Shown here one piece after another: positions 52,626 through 60,453 of a stretch of 64,000 bases of DNA. The stretch lies in the NCBI GenBank assembly GCA_021792795.1, contig JAJYUB010000004.1:57738-121737 (forward strand). The letters run 5' to 3'. The notes beneath the pieces are model-generated. The model was not told the DNA's origin. It did no database searches and saw nothing but the letters and a program-made list of their open reading frames with translations. Position 1 is the stretch's first letter; every line of letters begins with the position of its first letter. The position numbers and the translations under genes are program-made. Origin of the DNA: Acidobacteriota bacterium (GTDB lineage Bacteria; Acidobacteriota; Terriglobia; Terriglobales; Acidobacteriaceae).

Positions 52626-53312
52626 ATGACCGTTCCGCCTCGTAGAAGCAGTCGCCTGCTGCATATCCTCGCCGTCTTTTTCGCCTCCGCTCTTTCCACC
52701 GGCGTCATTACCGCGCAGAACCCCGCCCCGCAAGCCGGATCCGGCTGGTCGGAACAGGATACGCTGCGCATCGCCAAAGAGGTGCAGAAGCGGCTCGGCA
52801 GCCTCGTCAACTACAACGTGTTCGATTGGATTACCTACGGTATGCATGACAAGTCCATCGTCCTGAAGGGCTATGCTTCGATTCCCATTCTTAAGAGCGA
52901 TGCGACCAGCGCCATCAAAGCGATTCCTGGAGTGGAGTCGGTCGACAATCAGATCGAAGTTCTGCCCGTCTCGATGATCGACAACCGCATCCGCACGGCC
53001 GTCTACAATCGCATCTACACCCAGCCAGCGTTGCAGAAATACAACGCCTACCAAGGCACTGCCCGTCAAGCGATCGGTCCCGGTTCCAGCGTCGCTCGGA
53101 TGGCCGGCGGCATCATCTACGATCCGCCTCGAGGCTATAACGCCATCCACATTATCGTGAAAGACAGCAACGTCGCGCTGTATGGCGTCGTCGACAGCGA
53201 CAGCGACTCGGCCATCGCGGACATGCAGGCCAAGTCCACCCCTGGCGTGTTCAGCGTCGACAACTTCCTTATTGTCCCGCAAGCTGCCCCCAAGGCACCC
53301 AAGAAGAAATAG
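52626..53312 (+). CDS. Exported BON-domain protein
   Basis: The 228-residue protein has a signal peptide (LLHILAVFFASALSTGVITA) and a two-part BON pattern: IAKEVQKRLGSLVNYNVFDW with IVLKGYASIPILKSDATSAI and PGVESVDNQIEVLP, then NAIHIIVKDSNVALYGVVDS with PGVFSVDNFLIVP. BON domains bind phospholipid or the cell envelope; the protein probably sits in the periplasm or at the outer membrane. CACGGAG precedes ATG 52626. A terminator follows. Confidence 0.85.
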   Translation: MTVPPRRSSRLLHILAVFFASALSTGVITAQNPAPQAGSGWSEQDTLRIAKEVQKRLGSLVNYNVFDWITYGMHDKSIVLKGYASIPILKSDATSAIKAIPGVESVDNQIEVLPVSMIDNRIRTAVYNRIYTQPALQKYNAYQGTARQAIGPGSSVARMAGGIIYDPPRGYNAIHIIVKDSNVALYGVVDSDSDSAIADMQAKSTPGVFSVDNFLIVPQAAPKAPKKK

Positions 53313-53323
53313 TTCGTTCTGTG

Positions 53324-53349
53324 AGGCGCCGGCTCACGATGCGGCGCCT
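53324..53349 (+). terminator. Terminator after the BON gene
   Basis: AGGCGCCG pairs with CGGCGCCTT across a ten-base loop, 12 nt after the stop. No T run beyond two bases. Confidence 0.55.
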
Positions 53350-53430
53350 TACGGGAATTCCGGGCAGCCCCAATATCTGTCTAAACCAGCCTCGCCAAAA
53401 TCAAGCCTTTACTGCCGATAGAAATAGTCC

Positions 53431-53459
53431 TTGACACGATGTAAAGCGTCCTTTACTTT
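53431..53459 (+). promoter_or_regulatory. Promoter with palindromic operator
   Basis: TTGACA (53431-53436) and a weak -10 TACTTT (53454-53459) are 17 bases apart. Between them lies the perfect inverted repeat GTAAAGCGTCCTTTAC (53441-53456). This is the expected place for a repressor, most simply the XRE protein encoded by the second gene of the operon. AAGGAGAG at 53467-53474 is the ribosome site. Confidence 0.65.
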
Positions 53460-53483
53460 TATGCGTGAAGGAGAGTTTACATT

Positions 53484-53867
53484 ATGGATGAAAGCTGCAA
53501 GATGTATCGAAAACAGGCGCTACTCGGCTTCGCTGTTTATTCGGCCGTGGCGTTTGTTGCCATGTGGCTGGTCGAGAAATATCCGCTGGGCGCATGGCGC
53601 ATCCCTGTGGCCCTCACTCCTATAGTTCCGGCGCTGTTCATTGCACGCTCCATCGTTCGCATGTTTTCCTGTTGCGATGAACTGCAAATAAGAATCCACT
53701 TTGAATCGCTGGCCTTTGCATTTGTTGCTACGGCCTTGCTCACCCTTACCTGCGGGTTTTTACAGGATATTGCCGGCGTTCCGATCGCCAACTGGGCATG
53801 GGTCTGGCCGTTGATGGGCACGCTTTTTATCATCGGAAAACTGATTGCCAAGAGAAAATACCGGTGA
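53484..53867 (+). CDS. Four-helix membrane protein, unknown function
   Basis: The 127-residue protein has four membrane helices (about 13-30, 40-57, 74-94 and 104-120), for example LLGFAVYSAVAFVAMWLVEK and FAFVATALLTLTCGFLQDIA, and a CCDE motif between helices two and three. I do not recognise a family. Its stop overlaps the GTG of an XRE regulator (GTGA), an arrangement common for small membrane protein/XRE pairs where the regulator controls the operon. Confidence 0.8.
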   Translation: MDESCKMYRKQALLGFAVYSAVAFVAMWLVEKYPLGAWRIPVALTPIVPALFIARSIVRMFSCCDELQIRIHFESLAFAFVATALLTLTCGFLQDIAGVPIANWAWVWPLMGTLFIIGKLIAKRKYR

Positions 53868-54058
53868 AAAACAAGGTGAGGGAATTGCGCGAGGAGCGAG
53901 GTCTTTCTCAAGCCGAATTCGGCGAGAAGATCGGCGTTTCACGCCAGACGGTGTATGCCATCGAGATTGGCAAGTATGACCCCAGCTTGCCGCTGGCATT
54001 CCAGATCGCGAAACATTTTGGCCGCCGCATTGAGGACATCTTCGACCCGAAGTCGTAG
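53864..54058 (+). CDS. XRE-family transcriptional regulator
   Basis: The 64-residue protein is a single helix-turn-helix: NKVRELREERGLSQAEFGEK followed by IGVSRQTVYAIEIGKYDPSL and FGRRIEDIF, like YozG/cell-cycle-type short Cro/CI regulators. GTG 53864 overlaps the previous stop. It likely binds the inverted repeat in its own promoter (53441-53456). Confidence 0.9.
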   Translation: MKNKVRELREERGLSQAEFGEKIGVSRQTVYAIEIGKYDPSLPLAFQIAKHFGRRIEDIFDPKS

Positions 54059-54084
54059 GGCCAGATGTCCGAGGCTGGCCTGGA

Positions 54085-54849
54085 CTACTGCGCCAGCAGC
54101 AGCAGGCCGAACAGAAACAGCCATAGCACGCCCATAACATGCCAGTACCAGGCGGCCATATCGACGATGATCTGGCGAACTTCCATGCGCCGGGAAGACC
54201 CCAGTGCCGCGACTGCGACGACCAAAGCTGCCGCGCCGAGCAACAGGTGCAGCGTATGGGCGCCAGTAACCAGATAAAAGAAGTGGCTGTTGGGATTGGA
54301 GGCGAAATAGACGCCTTCTCCGTAGAGTTGCCGCCAGGCGACAAGCTGGCCGGCAATAAACAGACATCCCAGGACGAGCGTCGCCACCAGCCAGGGAAGC
54401 GCGCGTCTCGATGTGGGACGGCCCAGGCCGAGCCATTCCTCCATCACGTCCAGTTCCCGAAACACGCTGCGGCGCGCCATTTCCATGGTCAAGCCGCTCA
54501 ACAGCAAGGTCGCGGTATTGATCCAGAGGATCGGAGGCACAGTCAGCGGCTTCCAATCGAGAATATATGGGTCGTCGATGCGGACATGGCCGATATGTTG
54601 TTGCGCGTAGAAGGCCAGAATCAGGCTGACGAAGAACGTCAAATCGCCGGCCAGTGCAAAGCCCAAACCCATGCGGCAACGGGTCAGCAGCTCCCGCGGG
54701 CCACGGCGAGGTTGACCGCGCCCCCAATTTTCATCGCCGCCGCCGCCACCCGTAGGCCGTCGAGGAACGGGCGGACGTCCTCCGCTGCCTGGATCTTTGC
54801 GTACAACGTCGATCGGAGATTGCGTAATCGTAGCGGGCATAGGGGGCAT
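54085..54849 (-). CDS. Heme-copper oxidase subunit III-like protein
   Basis: The 254-residue membrane protein starts with a proline/glycine-rich cytoplasmic tail and has five helices. GLGFALAGDLTFFVSLILAF, NTATLLLSGLTMEMARRSVF and FFYLVTGAHTLHLLLGAAAL, ending with AAWYWHVMGVLWLFLFGLLL, fit cytochrome c/quinol oxidase subunit III. Subunits I and II are not in the window, so it is an orphan or belongs to a cluster elsewhere. Confidence 0.85.
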   Translation of the reverse strand: MPPMPATITQSPIDVVRKDPGSGGRPPVPRRPTGGGGGDENWGRGQPRRGPRELLTRCRMGLGFALAGDLTFFVSLILAFYAQQHIGHVRIDDPYILDWKPLTVPPILWINTATLLLSGLTMEMARRSVFRELDVMEEWLGLGRPTSRRALPWLVATLVLGCLFIAGQLVAWRQLYGEGVYFASNPNSHFFYLVTGAHTLHLLLGAAALVVAVAALGSSRRMEVRQIIVDMAAWYWHVMGVLWLFLFGLLLLAQ

Positions 54850-54934
54850 GTTCCCGAATACTGAAAGTTTACTCTTGATTCGATGCGGTCATCGCAGGAA
54901 AAGTTCGGCCAACGGGACGAATGCAATACCGATA

Positions 54935-54967
54935 GACCAGCATTCGACCAGCATTAGGCCAGCATTC
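54935..54967. repeat. Three tandem 11-bp repeats
   Basis: GACCAGCATTC, GACCAGCATTA and GGCCAGCATTC follow each other between the oxidase subunit gene and the end of pdxT. No gene overlaps them. Confidence 0.75.
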
Positions 54968-55023
54968 TCCGGATCGCCTACTGGGCGAGCGTGTTCAGGG
55001 CATGGATGCTGGCGCTGGCCACG

Positions 55024-55749
55024 CTATCCCTCACGGCCCGGTGCGGTCATCTGGATTGGGTCACGCTGCACAGAAGATGTACCTTCGCCGCTTTCTGGCA
55101 ACGCATCTCGGACCATCTGCGTAAAATATCGATGCACGCGCCGGTCTGGATGCGCATCGCCATCGGAGGAAAGTCCGTCGAGATTCTCCGTCGGGGCGCT
55201 GGCGTGGGACAGCTCCGGATGAAACGTCGCCGCCAGAATGTTGTTCTGGCGCACCAGAACCGGAAATCCATCCCGGCTCGCCAGCACTTCCACTCCGCTG
55301 CCCAGTTGGGTAAGCCGTGGGGCGCGAATAAAAACCATTTCCAGCGGTCCACCGGGAAGAGAAGTTTCCTCGGTCACAATTTGGCTATCGATCTGACGGC
55401 CGTAGGCATTGCGTTCGACGGTCGCATCCAGAACGCCAAGACTTTCTTGTTCGGGATGAGTAACGCGTTTCGCCAGCAGGATGCATCCGGCACAGGTGCC
55501 AAACGTAGGGCGGGTGCGGACGAACTTCTCCAATGGAGCGAGGAGTCCCTCCCGCCTCAGCAATTTCAGAAATGTGGTGGACTCGCCACCGGGAATGATG
55601 AGGCCATCGACCTGTTCCAGTTCGGCTGCGGTGCGCACCATCTTCGGCTGCGCGTTCATCTGTTCCAGGGCGCGCGCGTGCGATTCGTAGTCGCCCTGCA
55701 GGGCCAACACTCCAACGATAGGGGGACGAATTGAAAACGAATCTGACAT
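55024..55749 (-). CDS. pdxT: Pyridoxal 5'-phosphate synthase glutaminase subunit PdxT
   Basis: The 241-residue class I glutamine amidotransferase supplies ammonia to PdxS. It has VGVLALQGDYESHARALEQM, LIIPGGEST, the nucleophile Cys in GTCAGCILLA, and FHPELS as the His-Glu dyad. After FHPEL there is an extra stretch of about 20 residues before RVHRYFTQMV, so the protein is longer than usual. Start 55749 gives the normal N-terminus; the ribosome site is weak. It follows pdxS by 149 bases. Confidence 0.92.
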   Translation of the reverse strand: MSDSFSIRPPIVGVLALQGDYESHARALEQMNAQPKMVRTAAELEQVDGLIIPGGESTTFLKLLRREGLLAPLEKFVRTRPTFGTCAGCILLAKRVTHPEQESLGVLDATVERNAYGRQIDSQIVTEETSLPGGPLEMVFIRAPRLTQLGSGVEVLASRDGFPVLVRQNNILAATFHPELSHASAPTENLDGLSSDGDAHPDRRVHRYFTQMVRDALPESGEGTSSVQRDPIQMTAPGREG

Positions 55750-55898
55750 AAAAGTTATTGGAGCGGACCGATAGAGATCGCGGGTAGAAACCGGATGAAA
55801 AAGCTTGTTGTCATTCGCAGGTCGAAGCATTGGCCTTCTCTGGAAATGCCGAGATCCTTCGTCTTTGCGGCGAAGCCGCATTTGCCTGAACGGCCAGT

Positions 55899-56840
55899 TC
55901 ACCAGCCGCGTGTCTGCATCATGGAGGTTGCATCCATCCCGGCCACGGCCAGGCCCTTCATCGCTCCCGTGCATTCTGCGCTGGTTTCGGCCAGCACTTT
56001 GGGATCGTCGAAGAACGTGGTGGCACGGACAATCGCGCGAGCGCGGCTGGTCGCTTCCTCAATGGAGGCGAGGTGGGTCGAGTCGCTCATGAAAATCCCT
56101 GAACCGACAAAGACGGCCTCCGCGCCCAACTGGCGGACCAGGGCTGCATCCGCCGGTGTGGCAATGCCACCCGCGGAAAAGTTCGGCACCGGCAGCTTGC
56201 CGGCTTTCGCAACCATGCGGATCAGTTCATACGGCGCGCGGTGATCTTTGGCCGCTGCGAAAAGTTCTTCTTCGCTCATCACCGTCAACTGGCGCATGTC
56301 TTTCACAATCTGACGCAGGTGCTTGACCGCGTGGACCACGTCGCCGGTGCCCGCTTCGCCCTTGGTGCGAATCATGGCCGCGCCTTCGGCAATGCGACGC
56401 AGCGCTTCTCCCAGGTCGCGAGCGCCGCAGACGAATGGCGTTTTGAAGGCGTGCTTGTTCACGTGATGCAGTTCATCGGCTGGAGTTAAAACTTCCGATT
56501 CATCGATGAAATCGACGCCCAGTTCCTGCAGCACCTGGGCTTCGGCAAAATGTCCAATGCGGCATTTCGCCATCACGGGAATGGAGACTGTGGCCATAAT
56601 TTCCTTGATGATCGCCGGGGAAGCCATGCGGGCCACGCCGCCCTCGGCGCGAATCTGCGCCGGCACGCGCTCCAACGCCATCACGGCCACGGCGCCGGCC
56701 TTCTCGGCAATCTCCGCCTGCTCGGCGTTGATGACGTCCATGATGACGCCGCCCTTCAGCATCTCTGCCAGGCCGACCTTCAGGCGCAGTCCGTAACCGG
56801 ATTCAGGGTTCGCGTTGCCATTGTTCTGGTGATTTGCCAT
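55899..56840 (-). CDS. pdxS: Pyridoxal 5'-phosphate synthase subunit PdxS
   Basis: The 313-residue TIM-barrel enzyme makes PLP from ribose 5-phosphate, glyceraldehyde 3-phosphate and ammonia. It carries [65 protein letters not shown] and [18 protein letters not shown] 56840 follows GAGGAGC. A short hairpin (TGCGGC/GCCGCA, 55866-55880) lies between it and pdxT and may tune their ratio. Confidence 0.96.
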   Translation of the reverse strand: MANHQNNGNANPESGYGLRLKVGLAEMLKGGVIMDVINAEQAEIAEKAGAVAVMALERVPAQIRAEGGVARMASPAIIKEIMATVSIPVMAKCRIGHFAEAQVLQELGVDFIDESEVLTPADELHHVNKHAFKTPFVCGARDLGEALRRIAEGAAMIRTKGEAGTGDVVHAVKHLRQIVKDMRQLTVMSEEELFAAAKDHRAPYELIRMVAKAGKLPVPNFSAGGIATPADAALVRQLGAEAVFVGSGIFMSDSTHLASIEEATSRARAIVRATTFFDDPKVLAETSAECTGAMKGLAVAGMDATSMMQTRGW

Positions 56841-56899
56841 GGGGCTGCTCCTCGCCACGCAAAACTGTCGTGGAAATATAAGTTTATCAGCTTCGCCGG

Positions 56900-57418
56900 T
56901 TATCGATTTGCGGCGCTGAATGTCAGCCGCTGTTTGTATTTCTCAAACAATTCGGCGGAGTTGACGGCGATAAAAACGCCCTCGGCGCGGGCCAGCACCG
57001 TTCCATCCAAGGCGCGGATTTCCCCGGCATGAAAGTGCTTCCGTCCCTCTTCCTTGACGGACCAGCCGACAGCCCGAAGCTTCGTTGCAAGCGGGACCGG
57101 ACGTAGATAATCGATCGATATATGCCGGGTGAGCGCGACAATGCCTCTGCGCCGATTCACTTTCCCCATGGCTTCGTCCAGGATGGTTGCGATAATGCCG
57201 CCGTGGACATGGCCAGGAGGACCCTCAAAACGCCGCGGCACGCGAAATTCGCTGGCGACACCGCCATTGTCCGGCGTTTCATTGAAGCGCAGGTGCAGTC
57301 CATTTCGATTTTCTCTCGAACAGCCGAAACAGTGATGGACCAGTCCGGGGATCGGCCCATCGAGCGTATGGCCGGAACTACCAGCCGTCTTTTGCTTCAT
57401 TGCGCGGGTCGAGGTCAT
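56900..57418 (-). CDS. PaaI-type hotdog thioesterase
   Basis: The 172-residue protein has the hotdog-fold signature [20 protein letters not shown] near residue 70, and [17 protein letters not shown], then [20 protein letters not shown]. Such enzymes cleave acyl-CoA thioesters; the substrate is unknown. Its ATG overlaps the stop of the methyltransferase gene (ATGA), so both are probably in one operon. Confidence 0.83.
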   Translation of the reverse strand: MTSTRAMKQKTAGSSGHTLDGPIPGLVHHCFGCSRENRNGLHLRFNETPDNGGVASEFRVPRRFEGPPGHVHGGIIATILDEAMGKVNRRRGIVALTRHISIDYLRPVPLATKLRAVGWSVKEEGRKHFHAGEIRALDGTVLARAEGVFIAVNSAELFEKYKQRLTFSAANR

Positions 57419-58056
57419 CTATCAGTTTCCATTTTCTTCGGGTCGGTCTCCGTTTGTTGCGCAATCAACTCCGCCACGCCTTTTTGGAGGACGGTCTCGT
57501 TGTAGTGCAGAATTTTCATGTCGCGATAGATTTCCAGCAACTCCTGCGAACGCAGCAGATGTTCCGGATTGCGCGGTCCACGCGGATTGCCCAGCCGTTC
57601 ATTGTCTTCGGTGTAGGTGCGATACAGCAGCAGGCCGCCGGGAACAAGAATCTTCGCCAGCCACGGCAACACGGCGCGATCGAGGAAAAATGAAACCAGC
57701 ACAAATCCGAGGCGATGGCCGCTGCCGGCGTATCGGGAGACAACGTCGAGAGCAGCCCCCTGTTGTATATCGAGCGTGAGCCGATCTGCTGCGGCTTTCT
57801 CGCGGGCAATTTCCAGTGCCGGCTCGGACCAGTCGGCAAGCGTCATGCGCCAGCCCTGTTGTGCCAGCCAGACGGCGTGATGACCGGCCCCGCCGGCCAG
57901 ATCGAGCCCAGTGTCAGCGCCGGAAGAAGAATTTTCACGCAGAAGCGGCTGCAAGTAATTCTTGTGCGCTTCCATCACGAACGGGTCGACCTCGCGAAAT
58001 CCAAACTCGCCCGCAAGATAACGTTGGTTCCAGTGTTGCTGATCGCTGCCCGCCAT
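57415..58056 (-). CDS. SAM-dependent methyltransferase (TehB-like)
   Basis: The 213-residue class I methyltransferase has WNQRYLAGEFGFREVDPFVM at the N-terminus, the SAM motif GLDLAGGAGHHAVWLAQQGW and MTLADWSEPALEIAREKAAA. It resembles the TehB/thiopurine-type small methyltransferases; substrate not known. It is the first gene of the pair with the thioesterase. Confidence 0.8.
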   Translation of the reverse strand: MAGSDQQHWNQRYLAGEFGFREVDPFVMEAHKNYLQPLLRENSSSGADTGLDLAGGAGHHAVWLAQQGWRMTLADWSEPALEIAREKAAADRLTLDIQQGAALDVVSRYAGSGHRLGFVLVSFFLDRAVLPWLAKILVPGGLLLYRTYTEDNERLGNPRGPRNPEHLLRSQELLEIYRDMKILHYNETVLQKGVAELIAQQTETDPKKMETDR

Positions 58057-58394
58057 TCGATCAGTCTAACGAATGGAAGTAGCTCAATCCAGGCGAGCCG
58101 AAAAAACGTAGCAAGTATATCGCCACAGACCTACGGCGTATAACTCCATAGGTCGTTGAGTAATCCGGGGGCTCCTGTCGAATCGTGGCCGTTTCCTCCG
58201 AAGAGCCAGAGATTGTTACTCGCGTCGATCCAAGAAACGGCTGCGCTCCGGCCTCCCGGAACATTGGTCGCCGCCGCTGTACCTTCCGTCCCGTAGATGC
58301 CCAACTGGTTGCCGGGGACTGTGCTGCTGCCTCTCACCCAGGTCCATTCTTTTGAGGAGGGGCTGTACTCCCACAGATCGTTGCGCGGTCCTAG

Positions 58395-58518
58395 TACTAC
58401 AGTTGCACTTAATGGATTTTCCCTGATTTCCATCGCGACCCACTCGCGCACTGCTCTCTAAAAATCAACGGTTTACAGCCCAGCTACCCCAGACGATTCG
58501 CTATCTGCAACTGTAGTA
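58395..58518. mobile_element. 124-bp MITE-like element with CTAG target duplication
   Basis: The ends TACTACAGTTGCA (58395-58407) and TGCAACTGTAGTA (58506-58518) are perfect 13-bp terminal inverted repeats. They are flanked by direct CTAG copies (58391-58394, 58519-58522), a 4-bp duplication known for IS5-like and some other families. There is no room for a transposase. The element interrupts a kelch-repeat coding frame, which is restored when it is removed with one CTAG. Confidence 0.85.
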
Positions 58519-58573
58519 CTAGGTTCCCAATTGGATCGACCCTGCCGCCAAACAGCCAAAAATTGCCGCTGCT

Positions 58574-58780
58574 GCCCGCCCAGATCAGGTCCGTCCACGC
58601 CCCGCTAGTTGCATTGAGCAGCGCCATGGGATGCCCGTTGAAGTAGACGACCTCCGTCGGATCGCTGCCGCCGGTCTTCTGCACCCGCTGCTGCAACGCG
58701 TCATAGACGTACTGCGCCCCGCCCGCAGAGGTCAGCATCCCTTCGCTGTCGTAGGCGTAGGTGTTCATGCCGTCGCTCAA
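58574..58780. repeat. RHS-core repeat, copy A
   Basis: This 207-bp segment aligns without gaps to 61464-61670 (copy B), with most differences clustered in one 60-bp part. It encodes RHS core on the minus strand. Confidence 0.9.
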
Positions 58781-60453
58781 TGTGCTTTCCTCGCCTGTTT
58801 CGGGCTCGACTGCTGGTTTGTAAACGCTTCAGGATCGGCCTTCCGCAGTTCTTGCAGGAACTGCCCGTACTCCGCCTCGCCACGCTTCAGCTTACTGTAA
58901 TCCACATTTTGATAATATCGGCTGACCAAGTGGAAGGCGTATGCGGGAAACAGTGGCAATCCATCCTTTGGACTCGATACCGCCATTCCATACTCTCCCC
59001 TTACTACTGCCCATGATTTTCGGTCGACCAATGGATTCCAGGCTGCAACATCCGATCCGACCGTCAATGCAGTCGGAGCCTCGCGGATATCGTACCCCGC
59101 GACATACATCTGTCGGATACCCAAACGCACCGCTTGCCCAAATTCCCAAAGCTCGTACGGAAGAGCAATTACAGTTAAGTTTGAATCCAACTGGGGCTTT
59201 AGGTACTGGTGACTCATATGGTATGCATGACGCTGTATCACAGACGTGATGGCATAGGAGAGCAAGGCGGCAAACTGGGCCTCGTTGCTCAAGCTGGCTA
59301 ACGCCGTATCTGGTATGAGTATGGTTCCGTCAGGCACAACGACAACTTGCTCTACCACAGATTTCAGCTTGGGTTTTGTGTAGAAGGCAGAACTTTTTCG
59401 GTTCCAGCGCAAAAGCTGATGTACGGGTAGGCCACGCCCCTGCACGACAAAGTACCCTCCCAACCACGCGGGGAACTCACGAACGACTAGGAACCGTATC
59501 TGCCGGACGGCGCCGCCGGAACACTTTGCCGCGCGCCAGCACGGCGGAATTAGGCGCTCGCCGAGTGTAGAAACCCGTTCCTGAACACCCGCATCTGCGA
59601 CGATTGAGATCGGCGGTGCACCTGTGAACTCTACTTCTCCGTCGATGTGCCTGCCGTAGTCCGGGGCAATAATGGCCGGCTCAAATTGTCGAACAAACTG
59701 CTTCTCTTCGTAGCTCGTCTTGTCGACCCAGACTTGAACCTGGTTCGCAGTAACCTGGCCGTCGGGCGTAGCTGTGGCGTGGTAGGTCGTCCATGCCCCG
59801 GCGCGAAGCATATCCGACGGGAATGGCGGCGTAGCGGCTTTCCGGGGAATTCGTGGGTCGATCCTGAGGTTGTGCCAAAAACCAGATAAGTTGTATTCGA
59901 GGTCCGTTCCTGCAGGCGCATTCATCATCGCCGAACCTGGGGTGATTTGCATTGGATATCCGTCGATCCACGCTTCTCCTGCGAGCCCAGTGTCCGAGTG
60001 CCGAATTGACGGGGCCTCTTCAAGCAGAGCGGCTCCTTGCAGCACCGCTGCGTGAGCTGGACGGTGAATTACAACCGCGGTCGCCGCGAACGTATCGGCG
60101 TTCGTGAACCGGCCCCATACGTCGATGCGTGAACCAAACACCGGCGCAAGATTTCCGCACGCAATGGTCGCGCCGTGTTTCCAGAGTTCCCGTCTGTTTC
60201 TCCACCGTATTCGCCCATCTAGGACTTGAGGGAGCTTGAGCTCCAAATTCGAATCCGGTTGGACAAAGCAGGTTGTGCCCCCAGTCATGTTGACTCGAAA
60301 CCTTCCCACCTGAATTGACTCCGGTCCGGCAATGCTCGTGACAAATCCCGCGAGAGTTGTTGCCGACGCATGCTCGGAATTTCCGAAGAGCAAGCAGGTC
60401 GAAGCTGCGAAGACCGTGACGCACCGAGCGAGTGAAACGCCCAGCACTCTCAT
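58777..60453 (-). CDS. Secreted M48-like pseudopeptidase 1, paired with an RHS gene
   Basis: The 558-residue protein has a signal peptide (CVTVFAASTCLLFGNSEHAS) and an N-terminal OB/DUF5666-like region (FVTSIAGPESIQVGRFRVN, GSRIDVWGRFTNADTFAA). The C-terminal part has the M48 frame: VPDGTILIPDTALASLSNEA, FAALLSYAITSVIQRH in place of LAHEIAH, and RLGIRQMYVAGYDIREAP where the EAD zinc ligand should be. All metal residues are lost, so it is not a protease. It ends VDYSKLKRGEAEYGQFLQEL-like, shared with 61859-63211. ATG 60453 overlaps the RHS stop and its TGA overlaps the next RHS fragment. Confidence 0.75.
   Translation of the reverse strand: MRVLGVSLARCVTVFAASTCLLFGNSEHASATTLAGFVTSIAGPESIQVGRFRVNMTGGTTCFVQPDSNLELKLPQVLDGRIRWRNRRELWKHGATIACGNLAPVFGSRIDVWGRFTNADTFAATAVVIHRPAHAAVLQGAALLEEAPSIRHSDTGLAGEAWIDGYPMQITPGSAMMNAPAGTDLEYNLSGFWHNLRIDPRIPRKAATPPFPSDMLRAGAWTTYHATATPDGQVTANQVQVWVDKTSYEEKQFVRQFEPAIIAPDYGRHIDGEVEFTGAPPISIVADAGVQERVSTLGERLIPPCWRAAKCSGGAVRQIRFLVVREFPAWLGGYFVVQGRGLPVHQLLRWNRKSSAFYTKPKLKSVVEQVVVVPDGTILIPDTALASLSNEAQFAALLSYAITSVIQRHAYHMSHQYLKPQLDSNLTVIALPYELWEFGQAVRLGIRQMYVAGYDIREAPTALTVGSDVAAWNPLVDRKSWAVVRGEYGMAVSSPKDGLPLFPAYAFHLVSRYYQNVDYSKLKRGEAEYGQFLQELRKADPEAFTNQQSSPKQARKAH

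Larger units (their letters stand above)
58131..58780 (-). pseudogene. RHS-core/kelch chimeric gene split by a small insertion element
   Basis: Reading from TTG 58780 the frame gives RHS core (GMNTYAYDSEGML, VYDALQQRVQKTGGS, EVVYFNGHPMALLNATSGAW, TDLIWAG) and then switches to kelch sequence (SSGNFWLFGGRVDPIGN) before stopping at 58484 inside an inserted element. Beyond the element kelch continues: LGPRNDLWEYSPSSKEWTW, then GGRSAAVSWIDASNNLWLFG and GLLNDLWSYTP. Deleting the element with one CTAG copy joins the two halves in frame. The RHS part duplicates residues of the gene at 60450-61862 (207 bp, 58574-58780 versus 61464-61670). The start overlaps the stop of the upstream M48-like gene. Confidence 0.75.

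Noticed and set aside
58390..58523. 18-bp inverted repeats read as an invertible switch
   Set aside because: The enclosed 98 bases hold no promoter or coding end, and the CTAG duplication with restored frame on excision fits an insertion element better.
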